Part shown: positions 1 through 6,965 of the stretch, one piece after another
Position numbering within the stretch: the first letter of the stretch is position 1
Layout: the number at the start of each line of letters is the position of its first letter
NCBI GenBank assembly: GCA_002371115.1
Contig: DFFY01000060.1
Coordinates: 1 to 15,180 of the forward strand
Direction: 5' to 3'
Source: Bacteroidales bacterium UBA3764
GTDB taxonomy: Bacteria > Bacteroidota > Bacteroidia > Bacteroidales > UBA932
DNA length: 15,180 nt
Notes under the pieces: generated by a model
Databases searched by the model: none
What the model was told of the DNA's origin: nothing
Seen by the model: only the letters and a program-made list of their open reading frames with translations
Position numbers and translations under genes: made by a program

Positions 1-209
1 AACTTCTCATAGTAGGAATTGTCGTCACCGCGATAAATGATAGATTCGTTCTTATTTTTCTTGATTTTTCCCTCTTTAATCAGGCGCTTTTTCTCGGCCC
101 GAATGCGCTCAAGCAGTACAGATGCCGGTTCGTCGTTCGGGTCTTGGGGCACAAGTTTCCCCTGGATAGCCCATTGAAGGATGCTGTTTTTAAGCTGTTT
201 TCCGTTCAT
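1..209 (-). CDS. hsdS: Type I restriction-modification specificity subunit HsdS, N-terminal fragment
   Basis: Only the first 69 codons lie in the window; the gene runs off the left edge. The translation starts MNGKQLKNSILQWAIQGKLV and continues through a Lys-rich stretch (about residues 45-58) to a RGDDNSYYEK end. From family knowledge this is the conserved N-terminal opening of Bacteroidetes HsdS proteins, ahead of the first target-recognition domain. HsdS chooses the DNA target for the HsdM2S methylase and the HsdR2M2S nuclease. The ATG at 209-207 is 5 nt after the hsdM stop, so it is the third gene of one hsdR-hsdM-hsdS transcript. No target-recognition domain is visible, so specificity cannot be guessed. 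Confidence 0.88.
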   Translation of the reverse strand, partial: MNGKQLKNSILQWAIQGKLVPQDPNDEPASVLLERIRAEKKRLIKEGKIKKNKNESIIYRGDDNSYYEK

Positions 210-214
210 AGGGC

Positions 215-1726
215 CTAGTTATCAAGATTGAGTTCGATACCAAGGATTCTCTGGATTTCAGCAAGCGTCCTATCTATTTCGTGATCCAACGCTTTGCGCT
301 TCTTGAAGTAGTCTGCCAGAAGTTCGGCGGGAGGCAGCACCTCTTCGTCATCCTTCGGGAATTTGCACTGGTCAAAGTTGCAGTCCAGGGCTATAAGTTC
401 TTCTGCTGTAAACTTCTTGGCTTTTTCGTCTCCTTCCTCGACAATGATTTCCTTTCGGTCATTCCACCAATCCTCGATGGGCTTACAGTGTTCGAGCTTC
501 ATCGGCTTGGTCTTGGAGAAATGCTTGTAGCCTTCCGGCATATCAAGCCGATAGAACCAGGTCTCCTTGGTATTGTATTGAGCAGATGACCCCGGGGCCT
601 TCTCGTTATTGAAGAAAAGTATGTTTGTCGCGATGCTGGTGTATGGCGAGAAAATGCTGCCGGGAAGACGAATAATCGTGTGAAGGTTGAATTCTCTCAG
701 CATTTTGGTCTTGATTGCCAGCTTGGCTCCATCAATGCCAAAGAGGAATCCGTCAGGAACAATAACAGCTGCCCGACCATCCTTCTTCAAGCGGTACATG
801 ATAAGTACCATAAAGAGATCAGCCGTCTCACTTGAGCGCATATCCATCGGGAAATTACCCTTGACGCTTGCTTCAGTGCTGCCACCATACGGCGGATTCA
901 TGGCGATGACCTTAACCTTATCACTTTCCTTGAAGTCACTCATCTTAGTCCCCAGGGAATCGCAGTGCTTGATATTAGGAGCTTCAATGTCGTGGACTAG
1001 TAGGTTCGTGATAGAAAGTAGGTACGGGAGAGGCTTCCACTCCTGACCAATTACCGAAGTTTGGAATTTGCGTTCATCTTCTGTGGAATGGACCTGCGGT
1101 TTCAGGTAATTCAGTGCAGAAGTAAGGAATCCTCCCGTTCCAGAGGTAAAATCGCCAAAGGATTCTCCCAGTTGGGGCTTCAAGGTCCGAACCATAAAGT
1201 CTGTTAGAGCGCGTGGCGTATAGAATTCACCGGCATTACCAGCAGACTGGAGGTCCTTAAGAATACCCTCATAAATGTCTCCAAAGGTGTGGCGATCTTC
1301 GGCATCAGAAAAGTCAATTTCATCAATAACATTAACCACCTGTCGTAGAGAGACGCCATTTTTCATGTATTGGTTTAGGTCTGAGAAGACTTCCTTAACG
1401 ATGGCTTTTCCACGTGGCGTTTTCTCGTCTATAGGAAGCTCTTTCAAGGCCGGAAACAATCCCTCATTAACGAATTTCAGTAGAGCATCACCGGTGAGAG
1501 CCTTGCCGTCTTTGTGGTCAACAGCCCAGTTACGCCAGCGGTATTGCTCCGGGATGATGGAAGTATATCCTTCTTCTTTTGTGACTTCCCAGACTTCTTC
1601 CTGAGCATCATATACTTTTAGAAAGAACATCCATACCATTTGTTCGATGCGCTGCGCATCACCGCTGATGCCGGCATCTGTGCGCATTATGTTCTGAATT
1701 GACTTAATGAGGTTATTTGTTGCCAT
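215..1726 (-). CDS. hsdM: Type I restriction-modification DNA methyltransferase subunit HsdM (N6-adenine)
   Basis: 503 aa, normal length for HsdM. The N-terminal helical HsdM domain spans about residues 5-130. The linker GDIYEGILKDL...GEFYTPR (149-172) is the family signature leading into the N6-adenine methylase fold. The AdoMet-binding motif I is DFTSGTGGF (192-200) and catalytic motif IV is NPPY (277-280). The first motif residues differ from the common DPACGTGGF form but keep the Asp and the glycines. The protein transfers a methyl group from S-adenosylmethionine to adenine within the site chosen by HsdS, protecting self DNA. Its ATG lies 3 nt after the hsdR stop and its stop is 5 nt before hsdS, so the three are almost certainly cotranscribed. 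Confidence 0.95.
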   Translation of the reverse strand: MATNNLIKSIQNIMRTDAGISGDAQRIEQMVWMFFLKVYDAQEEVWEVTKEEGYTSIIPEQYRWRNWAVDHKDGKALTGDALLKFVNEGLFPALKELPIDEKTPRGKAIVKEVFSDLNQYMKNGVSLRQVVNVIDEIDFSDAEDRHTFGDIYEGILKDLQSAGNAGEFYTPRALTDFMVRTLKPQLGESFGDFTSGTGGFLTSALNYLKPQVHSTEDERKFQTSVIGQEWKPLPYLLSITNLLVHDIEAPNIKHCDSLGTKMSDFKESDKVKVIAMNPPYGGSTEASVKGNFPMDMRSSETADLFMVLIMYRLKKDGRAAVIVPDGFLFGIDGAKLAIKTKMLREFNLHTIIRLPGSIFSPYTSIATNILFFNNEKAPGSSAQYNTKETWFYRLDMPEGYKHFSKTKPMKLEHCKPIEDWWNDRKEIIVEEGDEKAKKFTAEELIALDCNFDQCKFPKDDEEVLPPAELLADYFKKRKALDHEIDRTLAEIQRILGIELNLDN

Positions 1727-1729
1727 TGT

Positions 1730-4048
1730 TTATGCGGAATATCTGTAAAGTTGAGATTCAAGTCCACGGATAGCAGATTCGTAGCCGGTTTTTCCTCCGA
1801 ACAACTTCATAATTTTAACCGGAGTACCAATGCTTGTGAACGGCTGGAGAAGGAGTATAGTAGGTCGCTCTAACTCAAGGATGCCATTGTCAGCATACTT
1901 GTCAAGGAGATTTTCGAGCACCTGCCTGGCCAGGCCTTCATATTTGGTGAGGTAGTCACTCTTTTTAACATTATTAGCCCGCTCGCGGCGTGTGAGAGGC
2001 TTCTTGTCAAAGGCCACGTGGCAAATGATATCAAAAATGTCGGCATTAGCCAGTTTAGGGTTCGATTCCCGAATGGCATCGATAAGAACGTCGTATTCTT
2101 GAAGTTCATCGACTATGGCTTTTTTGCGTTCGGTCGCACTCCATTTATTGATGAAATCATTGAGCGTGGCATATTTGCCGCGAATATTTTTTCGCGTAAA
2201 GTCTGTCAGACTTTCTGTTACGAGGGTATGACCATCTGCACCCAGATAGGAGACTTTCTCCGTGTCAATCTGGATGTCTTTCCCATTAACATGGTATTTA
2301 GTATGACCATATGGGACTCCCGGCTCGTGCAGTTCTCCAGCCGGCTTCGGCTTTGGATGGTAACCATCCACAACTTTAGACGGAACGGCAGGTTCAGGGT
2401 CGCCATCGAAATCGGGATCCTTAAACAGCTGTGTAGCATTGCGAAAATCCAGAATCTCAAAGTGCCACTTGCCTCTGTCAGTTTTCAGGCGAGTGCCACG
2501 GCCGATAATCTGCTTAAACTCGGTCATGGAGCCAATTTCTTTATCGATTACAATTAAGCCGCAGGTCTTGCAATCAACACCAGTGGACAGCAGTTCAGAT
2601 GTAGTCACGACTGTTGGATAAGCTTGGTCCGGATCAATAAAATTATCAAGCTGCTTCTTGCCTACATTATCGTCACCTGTAATCCGCATAACGTATCGCG
2701 GATCCTTATGGCAAAGGTCTTGATTAAGATTAACCAGTAGTTCGCGCATTGCCTCCGCCTCTTCTATATCAGCGCAGAAGACAATTGTTTTGGTCATTCT
2801 GCCTATTTGCTGAAGCATTTTAGTGATACGACGGGCAACAATTTCCCGACGCTTGATAATAGCTATATCCCGTCCGAAATTTTGACGCTGGTAGAACCCC
2901 TGTTCAATGAGTTTTCCGTCAATATCTTCCTCGCCTTCCTCTGGTGCCCAGCCTTCTAAGTCTATATTTATGAAGGAGTTGGTGACCCTATAGGGGGCTA
3001 AAAAACCATCCTCGATACCCTGGCGAAGAGAATAGGTATAAAGCGGCTCGTTGAAGTATCGTAGATTGTCAGCGCCAGATACGGCCTTTGGCGTTGCCGT
3101 CATACCTATTTGCGTGGCAGATTTGAAATACTCTAGCACCTTACGCCATTCGGAATCATCCTTGGCGCTCCCACGATGGCACTCATCAACAATGATGAGG
3201 TCGAAAAACTCGGGTGAGAATTGCGTGAAAGGATCAGGAATGCCGTCTTCGTAAGAGACCAGCTGCTGGTATAAAGCCATATAGATTTCATAGGCTGGAT
3301 CCAGTTTTTTATTCTGAATCTTAGTCATGATTTTTTTGAAAGGCTTGAAGTCCTGAACCATTGTCTGGTCAATCAAGACATTTCTGTCAGCCAGGTACAA
3401 GACCTTCTTTTTGCATCCGGATTTAACCAGCCGATAAATAATCTGAAACGCCGTAAAGGTTTTACCCGTACCGGTGGCCATCACAAGCAGACAACGGTTT
3501 TCTCCTTTTGCAATCGCTTCAATGGTCCGGTTAATGGCTATGCGCTGATAGTAGCGCGGGACATTCGTATATGGATCCCAGTAGTAAGGCTCGTCTATGA
3601 CTTCGAGTTCTTTAGGGGTATAGCCCTTGAACTTGTATAGGCGTTCTTTCAGTTGGTCAGGCGAAGGGAAGTTGTCAAGAGAAACCTGTGTCTCGGATCC
3701 TGTCAGGAAGTCGTGTTCGAGAAAGCCATCACCATTAGAGCTATATGCGAAGGGAATGTCCAGAATTTGAGCATAATCCATTGCCTGTTGCATACCACCA
3801 CCAAGAGGCTTGTTATTGTCCTTCGCTTCTACAATTGCAATCGGGTGATTCTTGGAGACGCTAAGCAGGTAATCATATTTTTTCCCTTGTTTGCGGGCGT
3901 GCTGCTTTCCCTGGACTATGACACGGCCATCCGTGAAGTATTTTTCCATGGAAATATCATCAAGGGACCAACCTGCTTTCTGAAGAGCCGGCGTAATATA
4001 GCGGAGCTTTATCTCTTCCTCGGTCAGTTGTTTCTTATCAATATCCAT
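1730..4048 (-). CDS. hsdR: Type I restriction enzyme HsdR, motor and nuclease subunit
   Basis: 772 aa. The N-terminal PD-(D/E)xK-like nuclease domain shows KYDYLL (Asp59) followed by AIVEAKD (Glu74, Lys76). A superfamily 2 helicase motor follows: Walker A ATGTGKT (191-197), DEAD-box variant DECH (288-291), motif III TATP (317-320), motif V TTSELLSTGVD (482-492) and motif VI QIIGRGTRL (513-521). Residues after about 590 form the C-terminal HsdM/HsdS-docking region, as in EcoEI-type HsdR. The enzyme translocates unmodified DNA with ATP and cuts at a distance. All catalytic motifs look intact, so the subunit is probably active. It is the first gene of the hsdRMS operon, and a plausible promoter lies 46-77 nt upstream of its ATG. 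Confidence 0.96.
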   Translation of the reverse strand: MDIDKKQLTEEEIKLRYITPALQKAGWSLDDISMEKYFTDGRVIVQGKQHARKQGKKYDYLLSVSKNHPIAIVEAKDNNKPLGGGMQQAMDYAQILDIPFAYSSNGDGFLEHDFLTGSETQVSLDNFPSPDQLKERLYKFKGYTPKELEVIDEPYYWDPYTNVPRYYQRIAINRTIEAIAKGENRCLLVMATGTGKTFTAFQIIYRLVKSGCKKKVLYLADRNVLIDQTMVQDFKPFKKIMTKIQNKKLDPAYEIYMALYQQLVSYEDGIPDPFTQFSPEFFDLIIVDECHRGSAKDDSEWRKVLEYFKSATQIGMTATPKAVSGADNLRYFNEPLYTYSLRQGIEDGFLAPYRVTNSFINIDLEGWAPEEGEEDIDGKLIEQGFYQRQNFGRDIAIIKRREIVARRITKMLQQIGRMTKTIVFCADIEEAEAMRELLVNLNQDLCHKDPRYVMRITGDDNVGKKQLDNFIDPDQAYPTVVTTSELLSTGVDCKTCGLIVIDKEIGSMTEFKQIIGRGTRLKTDRGKWHFEILDFRNATQLFKDPDFDGDPEPAVPSKVVDGYHPKPKPAGELHEPGVPYGHTKYHVNGKDIQIDTEKVSYLGADGHTLVTESLTDFTRKNIRGKYATLNDFINKWSATERKKAIVDELQEYDVLIDAIRESNPKLANADIFDIICHVAFDKKPLTRRERANNVKKSDYLTKYEGLARQVLENLLDKYADNGILELERPTILLLQPFTSIGTPVKIMKLFGGKTGYESAIRGLESQLYRYSA

Positions 4049-4093
4049 AAGCGGACAACTTCCTATAAATGTTTATTATTGGAACTTAACCTA

Positions 4094-4125
4094 CAAATTT
4101 AAGATTTTTTCTGTATTAATCCGAA
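4094..4125 (-). promoter_or_regulatory. Putative Bacteroidetes-type promoter of hsdR
   Basis: On the minus strand, TAAATTTG (4101-4094) matches the Bacteroidetes -7 consensus TAnnTTTG exactly. The matching -33 box is weak: TTCG at 4125-4122, 20 nt upstream, has three of four consensus bases. The initiation site would fall near 4087, giving a leader of about 40 nt before the hsdR ATG at 4048. An AGGAAG about 12 nt before the ATG could help ribosome binding. Confidence 0.5.
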
Positions 4126-4141
4126 TTAATAGTGTTAACAC
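4115..4141. promoter_or_regulatory. Palindromes overlapping and upstream of the hsdR promoter
   Basis: Two copies of the palindromic hexamer ATTAAT (4115-4120 and 4125-4130) flank CCGA, over the presumed -33 position of hsdR. A perfect 10-bp palindrome GTGTTAACAC lies at 4132-4141. Such sites are typical of dimeric repressors, but no regulator can be assigned to them from sequence alone. Confidence 0.3.
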
Positions 4142-4193
4142 CTTTAGTGATGTTTGAAGGGATATCATTTTGCCCAACTTTTACCTTGCCAAA

Positions 4194-4226
4194 ATTGTGT
4201 ATTCCAGATTTTTTGCTATACTTTTG
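4194..4226 (+). promoter_or_regulatory. Putative plus-strand promoter upstream of a 31-codon ORF
   Basis: TACTTTTG (4219-4226) matches TAnnTTTG exactly. An ATTG at 4194-4197 could serve as the -33 box with a 21-nt spacer, slightly longer than ideal. It points away from hsdR and toward the 3' end of the WYL regulator gene. Transcription would begin inside the inverted repeat at 4226-4250. Confidence 0.4.
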
Positions 4227-4250
4227 TCGTCAAACCAATAGTTTGACAAC
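4226..4250. repeat. Inverted repeat, possible operator or 5' mRNA hairpin
   Basis: GTCAAAC (4229-4235) and GTTTGAC (4241-4247) are perfect inverted copies around CAATA. Extending outward to 4226-4235 and 4241-4250 gives 9 of 10 paired positions. It directly abuts the -7-like element and ends one base before the ATG at 4252. No T-run follows on either strand, so it is not a classical terminator. Confidence 0.5.
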
Positions 4251-4251
4251 C

Positions 4252-4347
4252 ATGAGAACAAAACGCCGCACACCGCTCATCCTGAAGTTCCTCCTTCTTC
4301 CTCTATTCCTAATCTTGGACGCCGTAGAGCAATTGATGCGCACCTAG
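4252..4347 (+). CDS. Possible 31-aa hydrophobic peptide
   Basis: The ORF starts MRTKRRTPLILKFLLLPLFL and ends with DAVEQLMRT before TAG. A basic N-terminus followed by about 15 hydrophobic residues resembles a small membrane peptide. It sits behind a promoter-like site and an inverted repeat. Its last 4 nt overlap the convergent WYL regulator gene, so its transcript would run antisense to that mRNA. No family is recognised and a chance ORF is quite possible. An in-frame ATG at 4132 would lengthen it to 71 codons, but that start lies upstream of the promoter-like element. Confidence 0.25.
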   Translation: MRTKRRTPLILKFLLLPLFLILDAVEQLMRT

Positions 4348-5252
4348 CGGAACTTAACGCCCGCATCCTTCGCCCGGTCCAGGACCCACCTCCGGAGCTG
4401 TTCCCCTTCGAGCAGTTCCACCGCATCGCATAACCCCAGCACAAAGCGGCCGGCACCCAGCACACCGTAAATCGGTCCTTCCCAGTACCAGAAGCCGTCT
4501 TTCTGGTATACCTGGTCCATGGTCAGCGGATACTCTTCCACCAGCAGATTCTTTGCCTTCAGTTCCATCCTCAGCTTCACGTGTTCCAATGGCGTATCAC
4601 CAGCGATGTGGAATACGTCATAGGTCTTCTGCCGGTGCCTGTCTTCATACTCCCACTCCTTCTGCAGGAGCGTCACTTCTCCCAGACGGGCCACTTTCAG
4701 TAGCTTACAGTGACCATCGGCCACGTCGTACGCCCATAGGTCAATACAGTTGTTGTTCAGCTGGTAGGGCTCCAGCAAATAGTCCTTCTTCTTTCCCTTG
4801 TAGGAGCATTCATATCCCTTGACGTAGATTTGGAGGTGGTCGTGAATTGCCGCCGACAGCACTTCCACGTTCTTGGAGTTCCAGGGGTGGACGATGTATG
4901 GTGCCACCGTCTCTTGATAGAAAACCGACGCCAGCTTGCCTTGAAGCGTGGGTTTCATTACATTGGTGTTGTCCAGGGTCTCTATCAGATGACTGAGCAG
5001 CACGGCTTCTTCGTGTGTGAAAAGGATCCGCTCCGAGTCCTCTGCCTGACAAGGCTCATAACTATCAAGCCGATATATATCCCCGGGGTGGAGTTTCACA
5101 TCGTACCCGTGTTCCCGGAGTGTTGCAAAGTATCGGAACATAGAGCGCTTGGAAAGATTCAATCTCTCCATCATTTTATACAGCGTGACGCAGTTGTTAC
5201 CTGCCAGTAGATAGAGGAGGCTAAGCATCCTCTCTTGCTTGGGTTGGTCCAT
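4344..5252 (-). CDS. WYL-domain transcriptional regulator, HTH plus ligand-sensing domain
   Basis: 302 aa from the preferred start. A DeoR-like winged helix-turn-helix covers about residues 4-62, with LSKRSMFRYFATLREHGYDV as the turn and recognition helix. The C-terminal half is WYL-like, around YLLEPYQLNNNCIDLWAYD (158-176), where the usual W-Y-L triplet is degenerate. Such proteins bind DNA as dimers and sense nucleotide or nucleic-acid ligands. The start MDQPKQERML (ATG at 5252-5250) is chosen because related Bacteroidetes regulators open with MDQPK. An upstream ATG at 5300 would add 16 residues, but it lies inside the palindrome and promoter region. The gene is divergent from the transfer operon, so control of that operon and of itself is a fair inference. 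It is convergent with the 31-codon ORF. Confidence 0.85.
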   Translation of the reverse strand: MDQPKQERMLSLLYLLAGNNCVTLYKMMERLNLSKRSMFRYFATLREHGYDVKLHPGDIYRLDSYEPCQAEDSERILFTHEEAVLLSHLIETLDNTNVMKPTLQGKLASVFYQETVAPYIVHPWNSKNVEVLSAAIHDHLQIYVKGYECSYKGKKKDYLLEPYQLNNNCIDLWAYDVADGHCKLLKVARLGEVTLLQKEWEYEDRHRQKTYDVFHIAGDTPLEHVKLRMELKAKNLLVEEYPLTMDQVYQKDGFWYWEGPIYGVLGAGRFVLGLCDAVELLEGEQLRRWVLDRAKDAGVKFR

Positions 5253-5281
5253 AGTTACAGTGTTAGGAGGCTCTGCAAAAG

Positions 5282-5315
5282 CGAAAATACGAATTTTCAA
5301 CTGAAAATGCTCAAA
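5282..5315 (-). promoter_or_regulatory. Putative promoter of the WYL regulator gene
   Basis: On the minus strand, TATTTTCG (5289-5282) matches TAnnTTTG at 7 of 8 positions. TTTG at 5315-5312 lies 22 nt upstream. The leader to the ATG at 5252 would be short, about 25 nt. The spacer holds the palindrome at 5293-5308. Confidence 0.4.
5293..5308. promoter_or_regulatory. Perfect 7-2-7 palindrome, candidate operator for the WYL regulator
   Basis: ATTTTCA (5293-5299) and TGAAAAT (5302-5308) are perfect inverted arms around AC. The palindrome sits between the -33 and -7 boxes proposed for the WYL gene and about 90 nt upstream of the tra promoter. That placement suits autoregulation by a dimeric HTH protein. 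Binding is an inference. Confidence 0.45.
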
Positions 5316-5395
5316 AACGCCATCCTACACACTTCCAGGGCATTTGGTTTTTCTACTTTTTGCGAGGGGAAAACCACAAAAAGCACCTTCCGGAA

Positions 5396-5427
5396 TTTGG
5401 CTTTCCATTTACGGTCTTTTACATTTG
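5396..5427 (+). promoter_or_regulatory. Promoter of the transfer operon
   Basis: TTTG (5396-5399), a 20-nt spacer and TACATTTG (5420-5427) match the Bacteroidetes -33/-7 promoter at every consensus position. Transcription would start near 5433, just ahead of the ATG at 5450. This rules against the longer reading frame that could begin at 5360. It is the only strong promoter seen ahead of the whole tra gene series. Confidence 0.65.
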
Positions 5428-5449
5428 CGTCAGAAAATTTGGGACGCTT

Positions 5450-6157
5450 ATGCAAGTGATATCGTTTTTTTCCGCCAAGGGCGGGACCGGCAAGACCACC
5501 TTCAACATGCTGCTTGCCTCGTACTTGAAATACGAACTGGGAAAGAGAGTTATGCTCATGGACTTCGACGGTCCGGAGTACAGTCTTTCATTCTGCCGCA
5601 GGCGCGAACTGGAGTATCTGAAGAGCCAGGGCACCGAAGTGGACGAACGCGCCTTCTATCCCATCGTCACCGTCCGGGACCATTCTCCGGAGAAGCTGGA
5701 CGCTCTGGCCCGGAAGATCCCCACGATGAGGGAAGCCTTTGACTACATCATTATGGACTTCAAAGGCTCGCTTAACAAAGCCGACCCCGTGAGCATAATG
5801 GCTACGGCCGGTGTACTGGATAAAGTGATTATCCCCGTGGAGTTAGACCCTATGATTATCGCTTCTATGAAGTCACTGGCGACGGTATTCAAGGCCAACG
5901 GGCAGGACGCCATCCTGTTCTTTAACAAGGTCCACGGCAAAGAGAAGCCTGAACAGTACGATGCCATTCGCCAGTGGTTTATCGAGAAAGGCTGCACCGT
6001 GGCCAAGAACCAGGTGCGAGTCACTATCGGAATGAAGCGGGAGCAGAACGGTTCGGAAAGCTTTCTGCGTTCCACCATCAGTTTCCAGGACAAGACCATC
6101 CGGAAGATGAATCCGGGCATCATAGGACTCTTTAACGAACTGATAGATTATGGCTAA
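5450..6157 (+). CDS. traA: ParA/MinD-type ATPase, conjugative transposon TraA-like
   Basis: 235 aa. The N-terminus MQVISFFSAKGGTGKTTFNM carries the deviant Walker A motif KGGTGKT (10-16) with the extra signature Lys10. The switch region VMLMDFDGP (34-42) and Walker B-like FDYIIMDFKG (97-106) follow. In Bacteroides conjugative transposons a ParA-like TraA is the first gene of the tra operon, and the position fits. The role is not well defined for this family; positioning of transfer DNA or machinery is a reasonable guess. The start at 5450 is preferred over the in-frame ATG at 5360 because the motif begins at once and the promoter lies between the two. Its 3' end overlaps the next gene by 8 nt. 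Confidence 0.85.
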   Translation: MQVISFFSAKGGTGKTTFNMLLASYLKYELGKRVMLMDFDGPEYSLSFCRRRELEYLKSQGTEVDERAFYPIVTVRDHSPEKLDALARKIPTMREAFDYIIMDFKGSLNKADPVSIMATAGVLDKVIIPVELDPMIIASMKSLATVFKANGQDAILFFNKVHGKEKPEQYDAIRQWFIEKGCTVAKNQVRVTIGMKREQNGSESFLRSTISFQDKTIRKMNPGIIGLFNELIDYG

Positions 6158-6380
6158 GGAGATTGATTTGTATGAAATCTTCCCCAAGGCGAAGGACATC
6201 CAGTTTCCCATGCGGATTCCCCGTAAGAAGAAACCCAAACCCAAGCCCCAGCCGAAGGTGGAAGATGCCGAGTCCCTGGTAGAGCGTTACGCGGTCGAGA
6301 GCGGCCGGACGTACGAGGACTTGGACGAAGTGAACAGTATCATCAATAAAAACGCATCAAGTGATGAAGAACAGAAGTAG
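6150..6380 (+). CDS. Small charged protein between traA and traE (TraB/TraC-position hypothetical)
   Basis: 76 aa, not recognised as a defined family. The N-terminus MAKEIDLYEIFPKAKDI is followed by a basic, proline-rich stretch RKKKPKPKPQPK (25-36) and an acidic C-terminal half, DEVNSIINKNASSDEEQK. No membrane segment or signal peptide is seen, so a cytoplasmic location is likely. The start overlaps traA by 8 nt and the stop overlaps traE by 17 nt, showing translational coupling. It may act with the ParA-type ATPase, as small partner proteins often do next to ParA genes, but this rests on position only. Confidence 0.7.
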   Translation: MAKEIDLYEIFPKAKDIQFPMRIPRKKKPKPKPQPKVEDAESLVERYAVESGRTYEDLDEVNSIINKNASSDEEQK

Positions 6381-6672
6381 GAGATATGCGGTTTCTGGCG
6401 TCCTGACGCTTGCCGTTAATGTCTCGGCATTCGCTCAGGATGCCATTTCATTTTTGAATGAAGCCAATTCCCAGATCCGGGGAGCCGGGTCGGTAGTCTA
6501 TGACGTGGTGGTGGCCGTGATAGCCATCATCGCGATTATCTCTCTGGTCGTCGTGGGCGTCAAGATGTCCAGCGGCGACAACGAAGCCACCCAGAAGGCC
6601 ATCGGCTGGGCGGGCGGCATTGTGTTCTGCCTGATTGCCGCCGTAGTCATCAAAAACTATATGGGCCTATGA
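6364..6672 (+). CDS. traE: Conjugative transposon protein TraE (DUF4134)
   Basis: 102 aa. A signal-peptide-like N-terminus ends SAFAQD with likely cleavage after about residue 24. Two hydrophobic segments follow, VVYDVVVAVIAIIAIISLVVVG (44-65) and WAGGIVFCLIAAVVI (82-96), separated by the polar turn MSSGDNEATQK. This small two-helix architecture and the place before traF match DUF4134 TraE, often compared with VirB2 pilins. The ATG at 6364 is chosen over a GTG one codon upstream. The gene begins inside the previous one and overlaps traF by 4 nt (ATGA). Confidence 0.85.
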   Translation: MKNRSRRYAVSGVLTLAVNVSAFAQDAISFLNEANSQIRGAGSVVYDVVVAVIAIIAIISLVVVGVKMSSGDNEATQKAIGWAGGIVFCLIAAVVIKNYMGL

Positions 6673-6965
6673 GGTACAGGGTTTACAGGAATCTGGACCG
6701 GCCTTTCACCTTCTTTGGCGTACAGGGGCGCTACATTCCTGTGGCGCTGTGTGCCCTGGGAGCGGTCCTGGTCTTTTCCCTTATCCTTGGCAGTGCGCTG
6801 GGCTCGTTCGTGGGCTTCGCGACGGCTCTTCTGCTGGGCGCAGGGGCCTATCTGGGCCTTCTGGAAGTCCAGGGCCGATGGGGCGAAAAAGGCTTGTCTC
6901 GCTTCCTCTCCGGGCGGCGTCTGCCTAAGTTTATCTTAATCCGCAGCAAAGTATGGAAACGATAA
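6669..6965 (+). CDS. traF: Conjugative transposon protein TraF (DUF4133, VirB3-like)
   Basis: 98 aa. The opening YRVYRNLDRPFTFFGVQGRYI is characteristic of TraF: a polar cytoplasmic start with D-R-P-x-x-F-x-G. Two adjacent transmembrane helices lie at about 22-41 and 44-64, then a basic tail ending RSKVWKR. By analogy with VirB3 it should sit in the inner membrane and dock the TraG ATPase. It starts on the traE stop (4-nt overlap), and its last 13 nt overlap the traG start. Confidence 0.88.
   Translation: MRYRVYRNLDRPFTFFGVQGRYIPVALCALGAVLVFSLILGSALGSFVGFATALLLGAGAYLGLLEVQGRWGEKGLSRFLSGRRLPKFILIRSKVWKR

Noticed and set aside
5360..5449. Upstream ATG extending the ParA-like protein by 30 residues
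   Set aside because: The extension precedes a full-consensus promoter, and ParA proteins normally begin just before the Walker A motif, as the 5450 start does.
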